Below are positions 52,630-63,182 of a DNA stretch of 64,000 nucleotides, in pieces; the first letter of the stretch is position 1; the number at the start of each line of letters is the position of its first letter. The DNA is taken from contig JAGVSM010003771.1 of NCBI GenBank assembly GCA_022494885.1, positions 186,001 to 250,000 of the forward strand, read 5' to 3'. The DNA is from Micrasema longulum. Its lineage: Eukaryota > Arthropoda > Insecta > Trichoptera > Brachycentridae. Made by a program: the position numbers and the translations under genes. The notes beneath the pieces are model-generated. The model was not told the origin of the DNA, searched no databases, and saw only the letters and a list, made by a program, of their open reading frames with translations.

Positions 52630-53220
52630 TGGTAGATGGAGTGTCATCGGAAAGCGTCTGGATTTTTAAACAATATTTTGTTTTTGAAATTATTTTAGTT
52701 TATATATTGTTAACTAGTTAAGGCATAACTTGATGTTAAAATTTTATTTATACAACTATCTAAATATATTCATTACATTACAAATTTTAAAAAATAAATT
52801 ATATTTAAAGCAATATTTATTATTATGTTTATTAAATTACATATTATACTATATAGATGTATTACTATTATTACTTTATTGTATTATTTTGATTTTTTTT
52901 TAAAATATCAATTAATTACTGAACTGAATTATAAAAAAACGATAAATTATTAACAACACATTTCCATGTACTATTAAATAATTTTTCTGCATTCCATTTC
53001 TTGACATGTATAAATTTTAACTATTTGTATTTTTTTATTATTATTTTGTATATGGTTTTGATTATTTTGTATATTGTCTAAATGTTTATATATGATTTTG
53101 ATTTATAGATAGAAGAGCCCCGACTTAACGCGGAATTTTCTAACAAGTCGGGACATAAACAAATTATAATTGTGCTATGATAAATTGTGTATTTTGTGCA
53201 TTAAATAAATAAAATAATAA
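52630..53220. other. AT-rich, nothing recognised
   Basis: Very AT-rich. No ORF or repeat match. Confidence 0.35.
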
Positions 53221-53400
53221 CTTTGTGGTCAAACATTTTGACTAATGTTAGGAAATGTTTGTAAAGACACTATTATTAAATTTTATGTCTTAAGGTTTCA
53301 CGGCGTACCTGTCTCTTCGTCAGGATACTCTTTACACTCACGTGAAAATTTTTATTCTTTCACCGCATTATAGGTACACAGTGTTAACAATTTTTTTTTA
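53221..53400 (-). mobile_element. Penelope P2 pLTR piece, half of a head-to-head pair
   Basis: The plus strand begins ACTTTGTGGTCAAACATTTT as in other P2 copies. Hammerhead at 53287-53325 (minus): CUGACGA intact, stem II and stem III decayed (GAGACAGGUACGCCGU, GAAACCUUAAGAC). Confidence 0.5.
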
Positions 53401-53479
53401 CAGAAATTACTTGGTGGGGATTGGACACCCCTATAACTATGCGTCTATTTATGTATTATTTATTCGTTAATACTGTGTA

Positions 53480-53580
53480 AACTGTGGTAAAGGCCTATTT
53501 CAGTATTTGCATGTGAGTGTCCTGATGAAGAGGCGGTACTCCTCGAAAACCGGTGGATAAAAAAGTCAGTAAGTCATCGC
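53480..53580 (+). mobile_element. Penelope P2 pLTR piece with hammerhead-like motif
   Basis: Motif 53519-53558: GUC-CUGAUGA-A, stem II GAGG/CCUC, GAAAACCGGUG, GAU. Core strands are present, but there is an extra A and a shortened stem II, and H17 is G, which should block cleavage. It faces away from the 53.29-kb copy. Confidence 0.55.
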
Positions 53581-53634
53581 CATCATCATCATTCCATGTC
53601 TACTCCCTAATTAGAGCATATATACATATATATT

Positions 53635-53700
53635 TAGATAATTTATATAGTGCTGTTTTTGTGAAAATCACTTCAAGGGCGCTGAACAATAAATGAATAT
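53635..53700 (+). repeat. LINE 3'-terminal hairpin D
   Basis: TAGTGCTGTTTTTGTGAAAA then CACTTCAAGGGCGCTGAACA and an AATAAATGAATA tail. As at 22.5 kb it is followed immediately by the 42-bp array. Confidence 0.5.
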
Positions 53701-54098
53701 CCCACCACGTCTTGCAGCTACAGAGCGCATGGACGGTTGGGATTCTTGGTCCTCATCTGCAATTATGATATACAGGAGCTAGATTACAGTACGTCTTGCA
53801 GCTAAATAGCGCATAGTCAATAGGAAATCTAGCCCCTATTTACATTTTTTATTCTTTATTTGACAATAAAGTTTAGAGATTTAGTGAAATTGAAAAAAAA
53901 GTTAATAAAAAACAAATTTATAAAAATAAAAGTTAGATAACAACAAATCTTGCAGCTACTGAGCGCATGGACGGTTGGAATTCTAGACCTCATTTACTCA
54001 ATTTGGATATTTGATAGTTGATAACATTTACCTTTTGAAACAAGATTACTAATCGTCTTGCAGCTACAAAGTGCATGGACGAGTGAAATTCTGGTAAC
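53700..54098 (-). repeat. array of a 42-bp motif, copy 2 (uninterrupted)
   Basis: Units with CTTGCAGCTACAGAGCGCAT at about 53710, 53789, 53950 and 54056, separated by spacers of about 40-120 bp that also match copy 1. Each unit continues GGACGGTTGGGATTCT. Minus-strand peptides resemble EFHSSMHFVAARRLVI. Confidence 0.6.
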
Positions 54099-54114
54099 TT
54101 AAAATTATCAATAA

Positions 54115-54330
54115 ATTTACAAAAACAAACATTGAGACATGGTAACCACAAATAGCCTCCATGCATTTCCATCGACTGCTAGCTCCTGTGCGTCCTCCCA
54201 ATTCAGGTTCGCGTCTTGTAGTTTTGATATAAACTGCCAAAAAACAGTTAGCAGAGGGCGTCCAGGACGACGAGAACCTAATGCCTTGTAAAGTAAGCAA
54301 ACATGGTTAAGTCTCTTAGAAGGCATCTTG
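54115..54330 (-). pseudogene. RTE-like LINE C-terminal peptide
   Basis: The minus strand has CLLYKALGSRRPGRPLLTVF then DANLNWEDAQELAVDGNAWR and LFVVTM. It matches the extreme C-terminus of RTE/CR1-type ORFs (GRRxRGRPxxRW ... NWEEAQELAxDRxxWR). Isolated and frame-shifted. Confidence 0.65.
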
Positions 54331-54559
54331 CTCTTAGATTATTTTATAATTATTCTTAATCTCTAAAATGTTCTACCATAATATATTTTTTTTTTAAATT
54401 ACTAATTGACAATTCTTGATGGAATTCCATTGTAATGATTTAATATTTAAAAAGAAGTTATTCATTGAAAATACTTGGTACACTTCCACTTATTTGTTTG
54501 ACCAATTAGCGTTTTTACCCTCTAATGGGCATCTTTAGACATTATTTAATTATTATATT

Positions 54560-55015
54560 TATAAAAATTTGATCTCTATCACAACGCGGACTAATTCTTT
54601 GTTCTAGTAACGAGAAAAACTTTTTAATACCCTTTCATCGCTCTAATTTTCTTGCCTCCTCTTTCACAGAAGTAGCTGCTCGATTGTGGAATAATCTACC
54701 CACTAATGTTAGAGACGCTTATTTTTTATTTACATTTAAGTCAAGATTGAAATGTCCCTATCTAAATTTTTAAGTTGTTCCTTTATCCTTCTTCTTTCCT
54801 TCCCATTCCTTCTCTTCTCTTCATAATTTTGTGTTTTTTTATATATTTTAATTTTGTATAAAACTGTAAGATTCAATGTGTCCATTTACTTGCAATTTTT
54901 TCAAACTGAACGGTTTGGGTAGGTAGGAAGAAATTGCCTTAAGGCAATATACCCGCCCTTAAATGTATGTTAATTGTATATGTATATTAAGTGTAAATAA
55001 ATAAAAAATAAAAAT
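54560..55015 (+). pseudogene. LINE NL1 C-terminus with 3' hairpin
   Basis: In frame (with shifts): FTEVAARLWNNLPTNVRDAY then FTFKSRLKCPYLNF. The UTR follows, with GAACGGTTTGGGTAGGTAGG, perfect palindrome ATTGCCTTAAGGCAAT (54933-54948), and ACCCGCCCTTAAATG, ending in AAATAAATAAAAAATAAAAA. Confidence 0.7.
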
Positions 55016-55540
55016 ACTAAAAGCTTAAACTGAATATTTACACTAATTTTTAAACTTTTTTATTTACTTTCATTAGTTTTATTTAATAAAAAAGTATTTA
55101 ATAAATAATAAACCATGACCCATTTTCCTATTTTGAATCAATATCATAACACTCTGTTGAAATCTTTCACAGAGTACAATTCGTTTTTGGCTTACGATAA
55201 TATGTCAAATTCATTTGAAATTGGGTAACAATATCGTTATTTATGATTATTTCTAAGCCGATCGTCGCCTATTTTGGATTCCTCCCCATGGAGGTCTATT
55301 TAAATATCATTTTTATTCAGTTAGATATACTTTTATTTTCCGCATCAAAATAGAAAGTGGTTTTATGGTGACAATCTTTTCCGATATTGATAAAGCGGGA
55401 AAAATAATAACGTACTGAAGTAGCCGGAAATTTGAACTTCTTTGAAGAAAAATACGAATATAAATATAAATATTATGTTAGAAGAGATAACATAACCGTA
55501 CATACTTGAAAAAAAATACAATAATTTATTAATTAAACGA
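55016..55540. other. nothing recognised
   Basis: AT-rich. No ORF or repeat match. Confidence 0.3.
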
Positions 55541-55635
55541 CGGTTTCCGTGCTGTAGTGATCACGACGCTCGACTCACACACGGAGGGTTACGGGTTCGA
55601 TTCCTGGTGAGAAAACAAACAATTATTGTGACCAT
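55541..55635 (+). mobile_element. SINE-B head
   Basis: CGGTTTCCGTGCTGTAGTGA, ACTCACACACGGAGGGTTAC, B box GGGTTCGATTCC. The body is missing. Confidence 0.6.
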
Positions 55636-55754
55636 TATCCCAGGGAGTCCTTTATTAAAGCCCGTTTTCCCATTGTAAATATTCGTGTTTTTAATTATGT
55701 TTGTTGTGTAAGTTCTGTTTGCTTTGTTACTATAGTTTGAAGTCATTTATATTA

Positions 55755-56300
55755 CCTTCTCTCATAGACTTTTATATTACCTTCTCTTAAATGTTCTTCA
55801 TCTCTGTTGTAATATATTAAAATAAACATTTAGAGTTGAGATTTTTCATAAGTGAATTAAAACTTATTATTTTTCTTTAAAAAAACATAACAGAAAGTAT
55901 TAAAAAATTACAACAGAGATGGAGAATGGAATAAAGGAATATAGAAGTCTAGGCATTTACAGGGCTTATGACCTGTCATTGGCTGGTTTAAGTGGCCACT
56001 TTACACACTGTGTAACATTCACCATTTTGCCTATGTTTGAACATCCATATTATTTATGGTTAGTATGTGAAATAATTCAGTCAGATAAATCTCTTTACAA
56101 CAATAAAGGTTTCAGATTTTTGTGGCCACTTAAACCAGCCAATGACAGGTCATAAGCCCTGTAAATGCCTAGACTTCCATATTTCGTTAGTTTAGGTATT
56201 CTCTATCTCTGTTGTAATTTGTTAATTCTTAATGACTCCCGATGGGATGAAATCCAGTCTTTTGTCTACGAACATTTGGACAAACTCAAATATTGTAATA
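55755..56300. mobile_element. M1: end fragment plus foldback copy
   Basis: 55755-55830 is a reverse-arm end (TATTACCTTCTCTTAAATGT, TTCTTCATCTCTGTTG). 55905-56300 is a foldback: forward arm with intact AAGTGGCCACTT and TTACACACTGTGTAA palindromes, short centre, reverse arm to ACGAACATTTGGACAAACTC. Confidence 0.7.
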
Positions 56301-56329
56301 ATAGAAAGTTTTTAATTAACATAATAAAA

Positions 56330-56700
56330 CTGAGATGAATAACATTTTAGAGAAGGTATTACAGAAGTCTGGGCATCAACAGGGCTTATGACCTATCATT
56401 GGCTGTTTTTTTATATTTTTAAAAAATAAATATTTGCGTTCTTATGATTTACACAAATATTAAATTTTGAGGGCCATTTTCAACGAGTTGTAAATAACTC
56501 ACTATTAGAAAATGGGAATCGAGTTGGGGTACAGTGTGATCCGAACCACGAACCTTTGGTCCGTGAGTCCGAGACACAGGACCACAACCCGATTTTAAGT
56601 GGCAACTTTACACACTGTGTAACATTCACCATTCTGCCCATTTTCGAACATTTATATCCCTTCAATTCTTTCATCTGTTGATGTTTGCGAAGCTAAAATG
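56330..56700 (+). mobile_element. M1 monomer, split by SINE-A
   Basis: GAGATGAATAACATTTTAGA to CATTGGCTG, SINE-A, then TTAAGTGGCAACTTTACACA to TTTCATCTGTTGATGTTTGC. Confidence 0.65.
56405..56594 (-). mobile_element. SINE-A inside M1
   Basis: T-rich left end (tail), body with CTCACTATTAGAAAATGGGA, minus-strand head CGGGTTGTGGTCCTGTGTCT (missing the GGCTAG part of the A box). Confidence 0.75.
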
Positions 56701-57329
56701 AAAGTTTTTTTGACAAATTTATCATGCGTTGTGAAAATATCAAAAAATATTTTATAAACTACCTCATGGCAACCAATTTTACAAAGATTGCTTGCGAGTT
56801 CTGGAAGAATCGATCCAAGAAAATTGTTTTAACAAAACATTTTCTTGGGTAAAAGAGAAACATAATATCCTGAGGTGAGTTTCATGTAAGGGAAACATTC
56901 TGATTTCAGTTTAAATTAGAAAGGGCAGGGCGTTTGCCGAAATAATAAAAAAGCCGTTTCATTTTTACCAACAATGGATTCTATTAACCAAGAAAACACG
57001 CTTCCTTTTTTTCAATTAAATACTCAAAAGAAACGCAAACAAAAAAAATGTTGAAAAAAAACATTTATATTATTTGAATGCGGTTGTAAGATTGTATTCC
57101 AGGGATTTACGAGTATGGATTCAAGAAAATATACTGGGAAGATGATGCAAGATTTATAATATGGTATTTTCACAAATTGAGAATAATGTTGTAAACATTT
57201 CAACTTAAAAAAACTGCTAAAATATCCCCCTGGAGACGGTGCTGAAACCTCGTTTTACTTTAAGCAAGAGACGATTGATTTTGAAATACAGGAATTTAAA
57301 AATAAAAAACAAATAAATAATATACAACA
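56701..57329. other. nothing recognised
   Basis: AT-rich. No ORF or repeat match. Confidence 0.3.
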
Positions 57330-57770
57330 ATGTTTGAGTATGTCCAAATGCTTGCAGACTGGCTGAATTTCCTCCCTAGGGAGTAATTCATATTTAAATT
57401 TATTTCAACTGAGAGGGAAAACATTTTTGAGATGGGAATATGGAAGTCTAGGCATTTACAGGGCTTATAACCTGTCATTGGCTAGTTTAAGTGGCCACTT
57501 TACTCACTGTGAAACATTCACCATTCTGCCCATGTTTTAACATCCAAATTTCCTCAACTTTTCCATCTGTTGACTTTTGTGAAGTAAAATAGCTGAATCA
57601 TTTATCACATGGGTGAGATTCATCCGACTAAACCAAATTACTTACTAGGCAACGCCTGAAAACAATTTTCAAACTTTTATACTTCTTCCTTTAATTCAAC
57701 AATGTTTAAGTATGTCCAAATGCTTGCAGACTGGCTGGATTTCCTCCCTAGGAAGTTATTCGTATACCTT
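57330..57770 (+). mobile_element. M1 monomer followed by a second M1 left end in tandem
   Basis: 57336-57695 runs from the left terminus (AATGTTTGAGTATGTCCAAA, CTCCCTAGGGAG) through GGCAACGCCTGAAAACAAT. A second left terminus (AATGTTTAAGTATGTCCAAA) starts at 57701 and breaks off. Tandem arrangement as at 63.7 kb. Confidence 0.65.
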
Positions 57771-57829
57771 TCCTTTCTTCTAGTTTCTAAAGTTTCAAAA
57801 TAAAAGTGTTGAATTCTCTTTTCGTAAAT

Positions 57830-57910
57830 CTTCAGTGTGGAACTAAAAAATATTGGTTAAATTGGTGTCCTGACAAAGAGCCAGGTATGTCTCGAACCCG
57901 GTAGACGTTA
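57830..57910 (+). mobile_element. Penelope P2 scrap with mutated hammerhead
   Basis: 57867-57906: GUC-CUGACAA-A (G8 lost), stem II decayed (GAGCCAGGUAUGUCUC), GAACCCGGUA, GAC. It abuts NL1 at 57908. Confidence 0.5.
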
Positions 57911-58245
57911 GAGACGTCCCTTCTTTATTTACATTTTAGTCAAGATTGAAATGTCACTATCTAAATATTTAAATTGTTCCTTTATCCTTCTTCTTTTCTT
58001 CCCATCCTCTCTCCTCACTTCATAGTATAGTGTTATTTTTTTTGTATATTATTATTTTGTTAATCTTAGTTTTTAATTTTTGTATCAAATTGTAAGATTC
58101 AATATGTCCATGTATTTGTAATTTTCTCAAACTGAACGGTTTGGATAGGTAGGAAGAATTTGCCTTAAGGCAATATGCCCGCCTTTATATGTATATATAT
58201 ATTGTATATGTATAATAAGTGTTTTATAAATAAATAAAGGTCGTT
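57908..58245 (+). pseudogene. LINE NL1 3' end
   Basis: Starts within the NVRDA codons (GTTAGAGACGTCCCTTC), continues as at 54.7 kb, hairpin TTGCCTTAAGGCAA near 58160, then TGCCCGCCTTTATATG and an AAATAAATAAA tail. Confidence 0.65.
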
Positions 58246-58914
58246 AGGTAGTAAATTTTGTGAAATATTTGACTACTTTAAATACTAATAATAACATATT
58301 TGAACACTGTACAGTCCATCTCAAAATAGATTTCCCTAGCAAGGAGGACTCTATAGGAGGAATATTTTTTTGCATGTAAAATAAAAACATGTTTTTTTAA
58401 ATTAGGCATGTAGCAAAATACAAAATTGATATTTTCAATTATGCATTAGTTTACGAATGCGGTGCCCTATGCACAGCTGGACAAGGAAGAGAGAATGATA
58501 GTAACTAGGACATTTTTTTCAGAATTTTCGAAAAGGAGTCATGGACAAAATCCAAATGCAAAAGTTGGATTTTCTCTGTTTCAAAACAGGGTCTTCATAT
58601 AATATCATAATACACGTTCGATTTAATGATGCAGTAAACATGTCAAGTGCAGCATCAGTCATATCGTATTTCTGACTAATGACCTAGTGGCTAGAGCGTC
58701 ACCTTGTCGCTTATTTGACAATTCGAAATGTCGATCGGTCTCTGACCTCTATACTGTTTAATTTACACGGACTTGACATTGACAGTTGTCGAAGTGAAAT
58801 ATTATAAAATCTGCTCATAACCCTTTCGTCTCGGGTATTCATTCAAATATACATACATAAATAAATTTATTTACTCACGAACTTACCGAAATTTAAAAGC
58901 AGTGAGTTTATTTT
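58246..58914. other. mostly unassigned; short repeat G
   Basis: 58450-58505 carries repeat G on the minus strand (GCATAGGGCACC). 58680-58810 is less AT-rich but unassigned. Confidence 0.3.
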
Positions 58915-59630
58915 TTCAATAATGTTTCGAGTAAGTCCGAATTTTTGTAGACACGCTGGATTTTTTATTTTTTAATTTTTATTTATTGGGGATATCAACA
59001 GTAATACATGTTACAAAAATATAACAAATTAAATATACAGATAATAAAACCAATAACAGATATCCACAGAAATACACTAGATACACGTACAATACATACT
59101 AGTGTGTTTGTGTGATTGTAAGTGAGTGAGAGGGTGGGTGTTATATTGGAATGAGAGTGGACATGTGTGTAAATATTAATAATAAGTGTCAAGTGTCGAA
59201 AATATAAATTTATTAAAAATATTAAGAATTAGAGATAAAATATAATAAAATAAGACTTTATTATTGAAATAAGACAAAAAAGTATGTTTTAAGACGCGCA
59301 TTTTAAATGTTATTTTTTTACAATCAAATGGATAAATAAGGGGAAAGTACAAATTATATTCACTAGCAAAACGTATAAGTGGAGAGTTCTGGGCATAGTT
59401 TGTACGAACTACTGGCACATGAAATAGAGAGCTCGACGTGTGGCGGGTGCGGTAGCCGGGGACATTTAATGATAACTCCGACAAAAGAGCCGGCCTATCA
59501 AGGCGTCCACTAAGTATGTCCTCCCTAGGGAGTTATTTTTATGTAAATTTGTTGCAAAAGAGAGAAAACACATTTTTGAGAATGGGTTATGGAAGTCTAG
59601 ACATTTAAAGGACTTTAAATGCTCCTCTCC
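58915..59630. mobile_element. M1 left end, split by LINE NL4
   Basis: Terminus AATGTTTCGAGTAAGTCCGA to CACGCTGGATTTTTT. NL4 is inserted. M1 resumes at 59520 with CCTCCCTAGGGAGTTATTTT, TTGCAAAAGAGAGAAAACAC, GGAAGTCTAGACATTTAAAG. Confidence 0.65.
58962..59518 (-). pseudogene. LINE NL4, 5'-truncated copy inside M1
   Basis: Minus-strand end of the NL4 ORF (SELSLNVPGYRTRHTSSSLF, HVPVVRTNYAQNSPLIRFAS, LIYPFDCK) plus 3' UTR and A-rich tail at the left end. Nearly the same protein as 14521-14688 with few changes, so both are recent. Breaks at about 59518. Confidence 0.8.
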
Positions 59631-60480
59631 CTAGGACACGGAATGTTGATGATTTTATTTTTTATTGTTGACGGCAACGAAACCAGTAAATTTCGATATA
59701 GAGTATGGTAGTAACGGTTCTTGTACGTCAGTTGGTCAATATAATAGTAACGATAATTTTGTGTGCTGATCTATTTAATATGAACTTCTTATAATGACCG
59801 TTTGATAGAACTCAACACTTCATAAATTCAGTGCTGAAATTTTCCTGAAAACATATTTGTACTAGAGTCCAGGGTATGAAAAATTACCAGTTTACCGGTA
59901 TTAAATATCAAATTGAATATCACCAGACTATAAAAAATGTATACTACAATCCCTATCTGTATGTAAAGAATACGTTTTTATATTTTGATCATTTTGTAAT
60001 ATAAATTATATATTTGTAAATATAGACAAAAAAAAGTCTGTTAAATCATAGGAGTCCAGTTTTTTCCATTTTCAATTAAAAATTGCAGAAAACATCGCAA
60101 TAAGCTATTTTATAAATTAATAAAACACATAATTCCTCTTTTTTGAGAGAATGTTATTTTTTACGATATAAAAATCTGTCCACTTAGTTTAAATGAAAAA
60201 AAACATCACCCAGATACGCTATTTGAATTTTACCATAAATAAAAATTGATTTTACATTTGGAGTTCCTTATAGATTAAAATTATCTCATTTAGTCCAAAA
60301 ATCATCATGTTTTAGAAACGGCGTTTCTTGAACATTACGTTCAACGTGACTCCGTGGTTTATTCTTTAAGGTACAGATATATTAATTTACATTATTTTAA
60401 ATTGTGGGTAACCCATAATAACATTTTGTCAATTTCTCTCTCTATATTGAATATTCTATTGTGTAAAAAAAGTATGTTGT
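59631..60480. other. nothing recognised
   Basis: A GACGGCAACGAAACCAG stretch near 59680 looks hammerhead-like only on the GAAACC side. Otherwise AT-rich. Confidence 0.3.
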
Positions 60481-61640
60481 CAAGGTAAGCATTCACATGT
60501 CCGCATCAAACGACGCTCAGTGTTTAGTTGCGCTACCTTGACCGTAGCGCGACAACGAGTCAATGAATGTAACTAAGTAATCACAAGTGAATATATACCA
60601 ATAAAGCATGCATTTGTCAAGCTGATTATCCTGGAATACTTCCATGACGTCATCGTTGAAAAATCTAAAGTAAATTCACGGCGTCTAGCTTGTATAAAGC
60701 GAAATAGTGCGCGGCGTTGTGTCTGGAAGTACGTCCACTTGATCCGCAGTAAGCGGATTGCCGACGCGACGGCCATTTGCAATTAAATTTTTAAAGTTAG
60801 CGTTCGGATTTTCATAGCGAGCGAACGAGCTGATGTGTGAATCAAAATGAAAAATGATATAGAAGAACTTGTGATTGCTTGCTTGTTAGCAAAATATGTG
60901 AAATGAAAATAAATAAAACAGGAAATATCGATACATGACATGTTCAAGAAGAGATCGCAATATTTAGGACACCATGCGCTATTTCATGATTAACTAAACA
61001 ACTACGTATTTTTTTTCATGCCAAATTTTCTGCTCTTCTTGACATTCTTAGATCACACCTGAGAGCGCGGCGTGCGCGCGCGTGTATCCATTGGATCGGC
61101 AATCCGTATGACGCCAGCGGTACGCATTGGAGTAGTTTCCTTTCTGAGTAATTGCGTCGGCATTACCGAACTCATTACCCAAGAGAACCACGCGCCGACC
61201 ATGCTCTAGGACCCGTTTCGTCTGCTCTAAGGTCTGAGAGATTGTTAGGACGATTAGGGTCTTTGCATAGGATTGTTTCTATTGTTGGTATCAGGATAAT
61301 GGTTTTTGCGAGGAATTCAGTATAATGACTAGAAGTAATTTTGCCTGAGTTCAATAGGGATCATGTTAGGATCTGTGTTAGGATTTTTCCAGTGGTGTCT
61401 TGATAATTTGATGTTCCTCTGTGATTTGGTATAGACACGTATTATTTTTCTTCTATTGCTTGAGTGCATGTTGTATAGGGCAAATCATTCTAATGTTTAC
61501 TATTTGTATTTGGGTTTTGTATCGTTGTTCAATTTGTTTGTAGTACTACGTTATTTATCCTTTCCGAAGCGGGATCTGGAGCGTGCGGCCGCGGTCTCAA
61601 TTTGGAACTAACACTGTATTCCTTCACTGTCATACTGGGA
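60480..61640. other. CpG-richer unassigned segment
   Basis: Contrasts with its surroundings: CGCGGCGTGCGCGCGCGTG (61068-61086), CCACGCGCCGACC (61189-61201), GCGTGCGGCCGCGG (61581-61594). A hairpin GTTGCGCTAC/GTAGCGCGAC lies at about 60527-60553. CGGATTGCCGA (60751-60761) recurs inverted (TCGGCAATCCG) at 61095-61105. It could be a promoter-type CpG region or an unrecognised inverted-repeat element. Confidence 0.35.
60573..60782 (-). other. small frame in the CpG-rich segment, function unknown
   Basis: 69 codons starting MQMAVASAIRLLRIKWTYF, then QTQRRALFRFIQARRREFTL and a hydrophobic tail ISLTNACFIGIYSLVIT. GC-rich codons in the first half. Arginine-rich centre and a possible C-terminal membrane stretch. 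No family recognised, and it may be a chance frame in CpG-rich DNA. Confidence 0.2.
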
Positions 61641-62225
61641 AATTAGAAAAAGGTGATTGTGCTGATCATGTGTATTTGATTGATCATAAATTGACAATAC
61701 AGCAGTGAGGGGTACAACGAAAGCTTTTAAAGTTTCTTTGTTTTGTTATTTCCGTGGTTCGATTGTAAAGAAATATTAAATTTTCGCTTAGTTAGTTTAA
61801 AAAAAATTGAGATTGATTTGCAAAACTGAAGAGTCTTTATGAGCAGTTTCGGGAAAGGGGTGGATGCTTTCATTGATAGGTCGATGTGTGTGGTTCGTTC
61901 GATACGCATCAATAGACGCACTTGTAAGACTGACTATACAAATAATTCTAAAATCTGTCCGATGCTTGCGATGCGGACATATGGACGCTTACCTCTAAGC
62001 GTCCTCAGCAAGGGGTACCCCAGTGAGAACACATTACTTTTAATGTTTGATATTTAAGGGTGTTGTGGTGTATTTTTCATAACATCTTTCCATAATATTC
62101 CCTCTTTACTTAACAGGTAAATTCCTTTTAAAAAATAAATAAAATAATAATAATAAATAAAATTCGAAAATCAATTAACAAATTAAACAAACAAAAATTA
62201 CAAAAAATGGATTGATTTTTATCTA
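61641..62225. other. unassigned
   Basis: The frame at 61839-62057 (GKGVDAFIDRSMCVVRSIRI) has no recognised domain. Confidence 0.3.
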
Positions 62226-62636
62226 ACTGTATTTTGAGTATGTCAAAATGTTCATAGACAAGTCAGGATTTCAGTCCCCAAGATCAAGATCGACATTTAT
62301 TACAACAGAAAGCGAAAAACTCAATTGAAAGGGAAATTTGAAGTTTTGGAATTAACAGGGCTTATGACCTGTCATTGGATGTTTAGTGATTATTTTATAG
62401 ACATTTTTTTTTAATTCATATTTCCGACACTTTTCCATTATTTTATTGATGTTCGATGATACATAGGCAGAATGCTGAATGTTTAACGTGTTTCACCAGC
62501 TTATAAAGTATCAAAAGCCCTCTAAATGCCTAGATTCTGTATTTCCTGGATTAAAATGTTCCCCACCCTTATTATAATTCGTTTATGTGAAATTCAGTAT
62601 TTTGTCCATAAGTATATTGATAAGCTTAAAATATTG
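62226..62636. mobile_element. M1 foldback, both termini present, old copy
   Basis: Left terminus TATTTTGAGTATGTCAAAAT, forward arm with CAGGGCTTATGACCTGTCAT, decayed centre, reverse arm, right terminus ending GATAAGCTTAAAATATTGTC. About 410 bp. Confidence 0.65.
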
Positions 62637-63182
62637 TCTATTACTTGTTACAAATTGAATGATCAAAACGTTTGAAATTACCTGTAAAACTGTTTATTTA
62701 CAATCAGTATTGCTCATCCTATTTTTATACCCTTGGGATCATTAATCAGCTGATTCTAATAAGCGTTCATAAAAGCTCTTGTGCTAGTTTAAACACATAT
62801 TGCGTCGTCAAATGTTCCAAAAAAGATTGATCACCTAGCATAGCATTACCTACGTTTTCGGGTCAATACATCTAATATTCATTTTGTAAATTCGTATGAG
62901 ACCTAAACGGTATATTTAATCTCACACAAATACACATACCAGAACCTTAAAGGATAAACCACGGGGGCCACATTGAACAAAATGTTTAAGAAACAAGATT
63001 ATAAGATTGTGAAATTTCCAAAACATCATAGATTTTCAAGCAAATTAAATCATTCCAACCAATAAAGAATTTTCAATCTAAAATAAGTTTTTTTTTTTAT
63101 AATAACAGTATACATTAAAATTGCATATCTGGGACTACTGAGGTTTTTTGCAATGAACAAAGTGGACTTCAGATTTTAATTT
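62637..63182. other. nothing recognised
   Basis: No ORF or repeat match. Confidence 0.3.

Noticed and set aside
59680..59705. Another hammerhead ribozyme
   Set aside because: Only the CGAAACCAG strand resembles the motif; no CUGANGA partner lies at a suitable distance.
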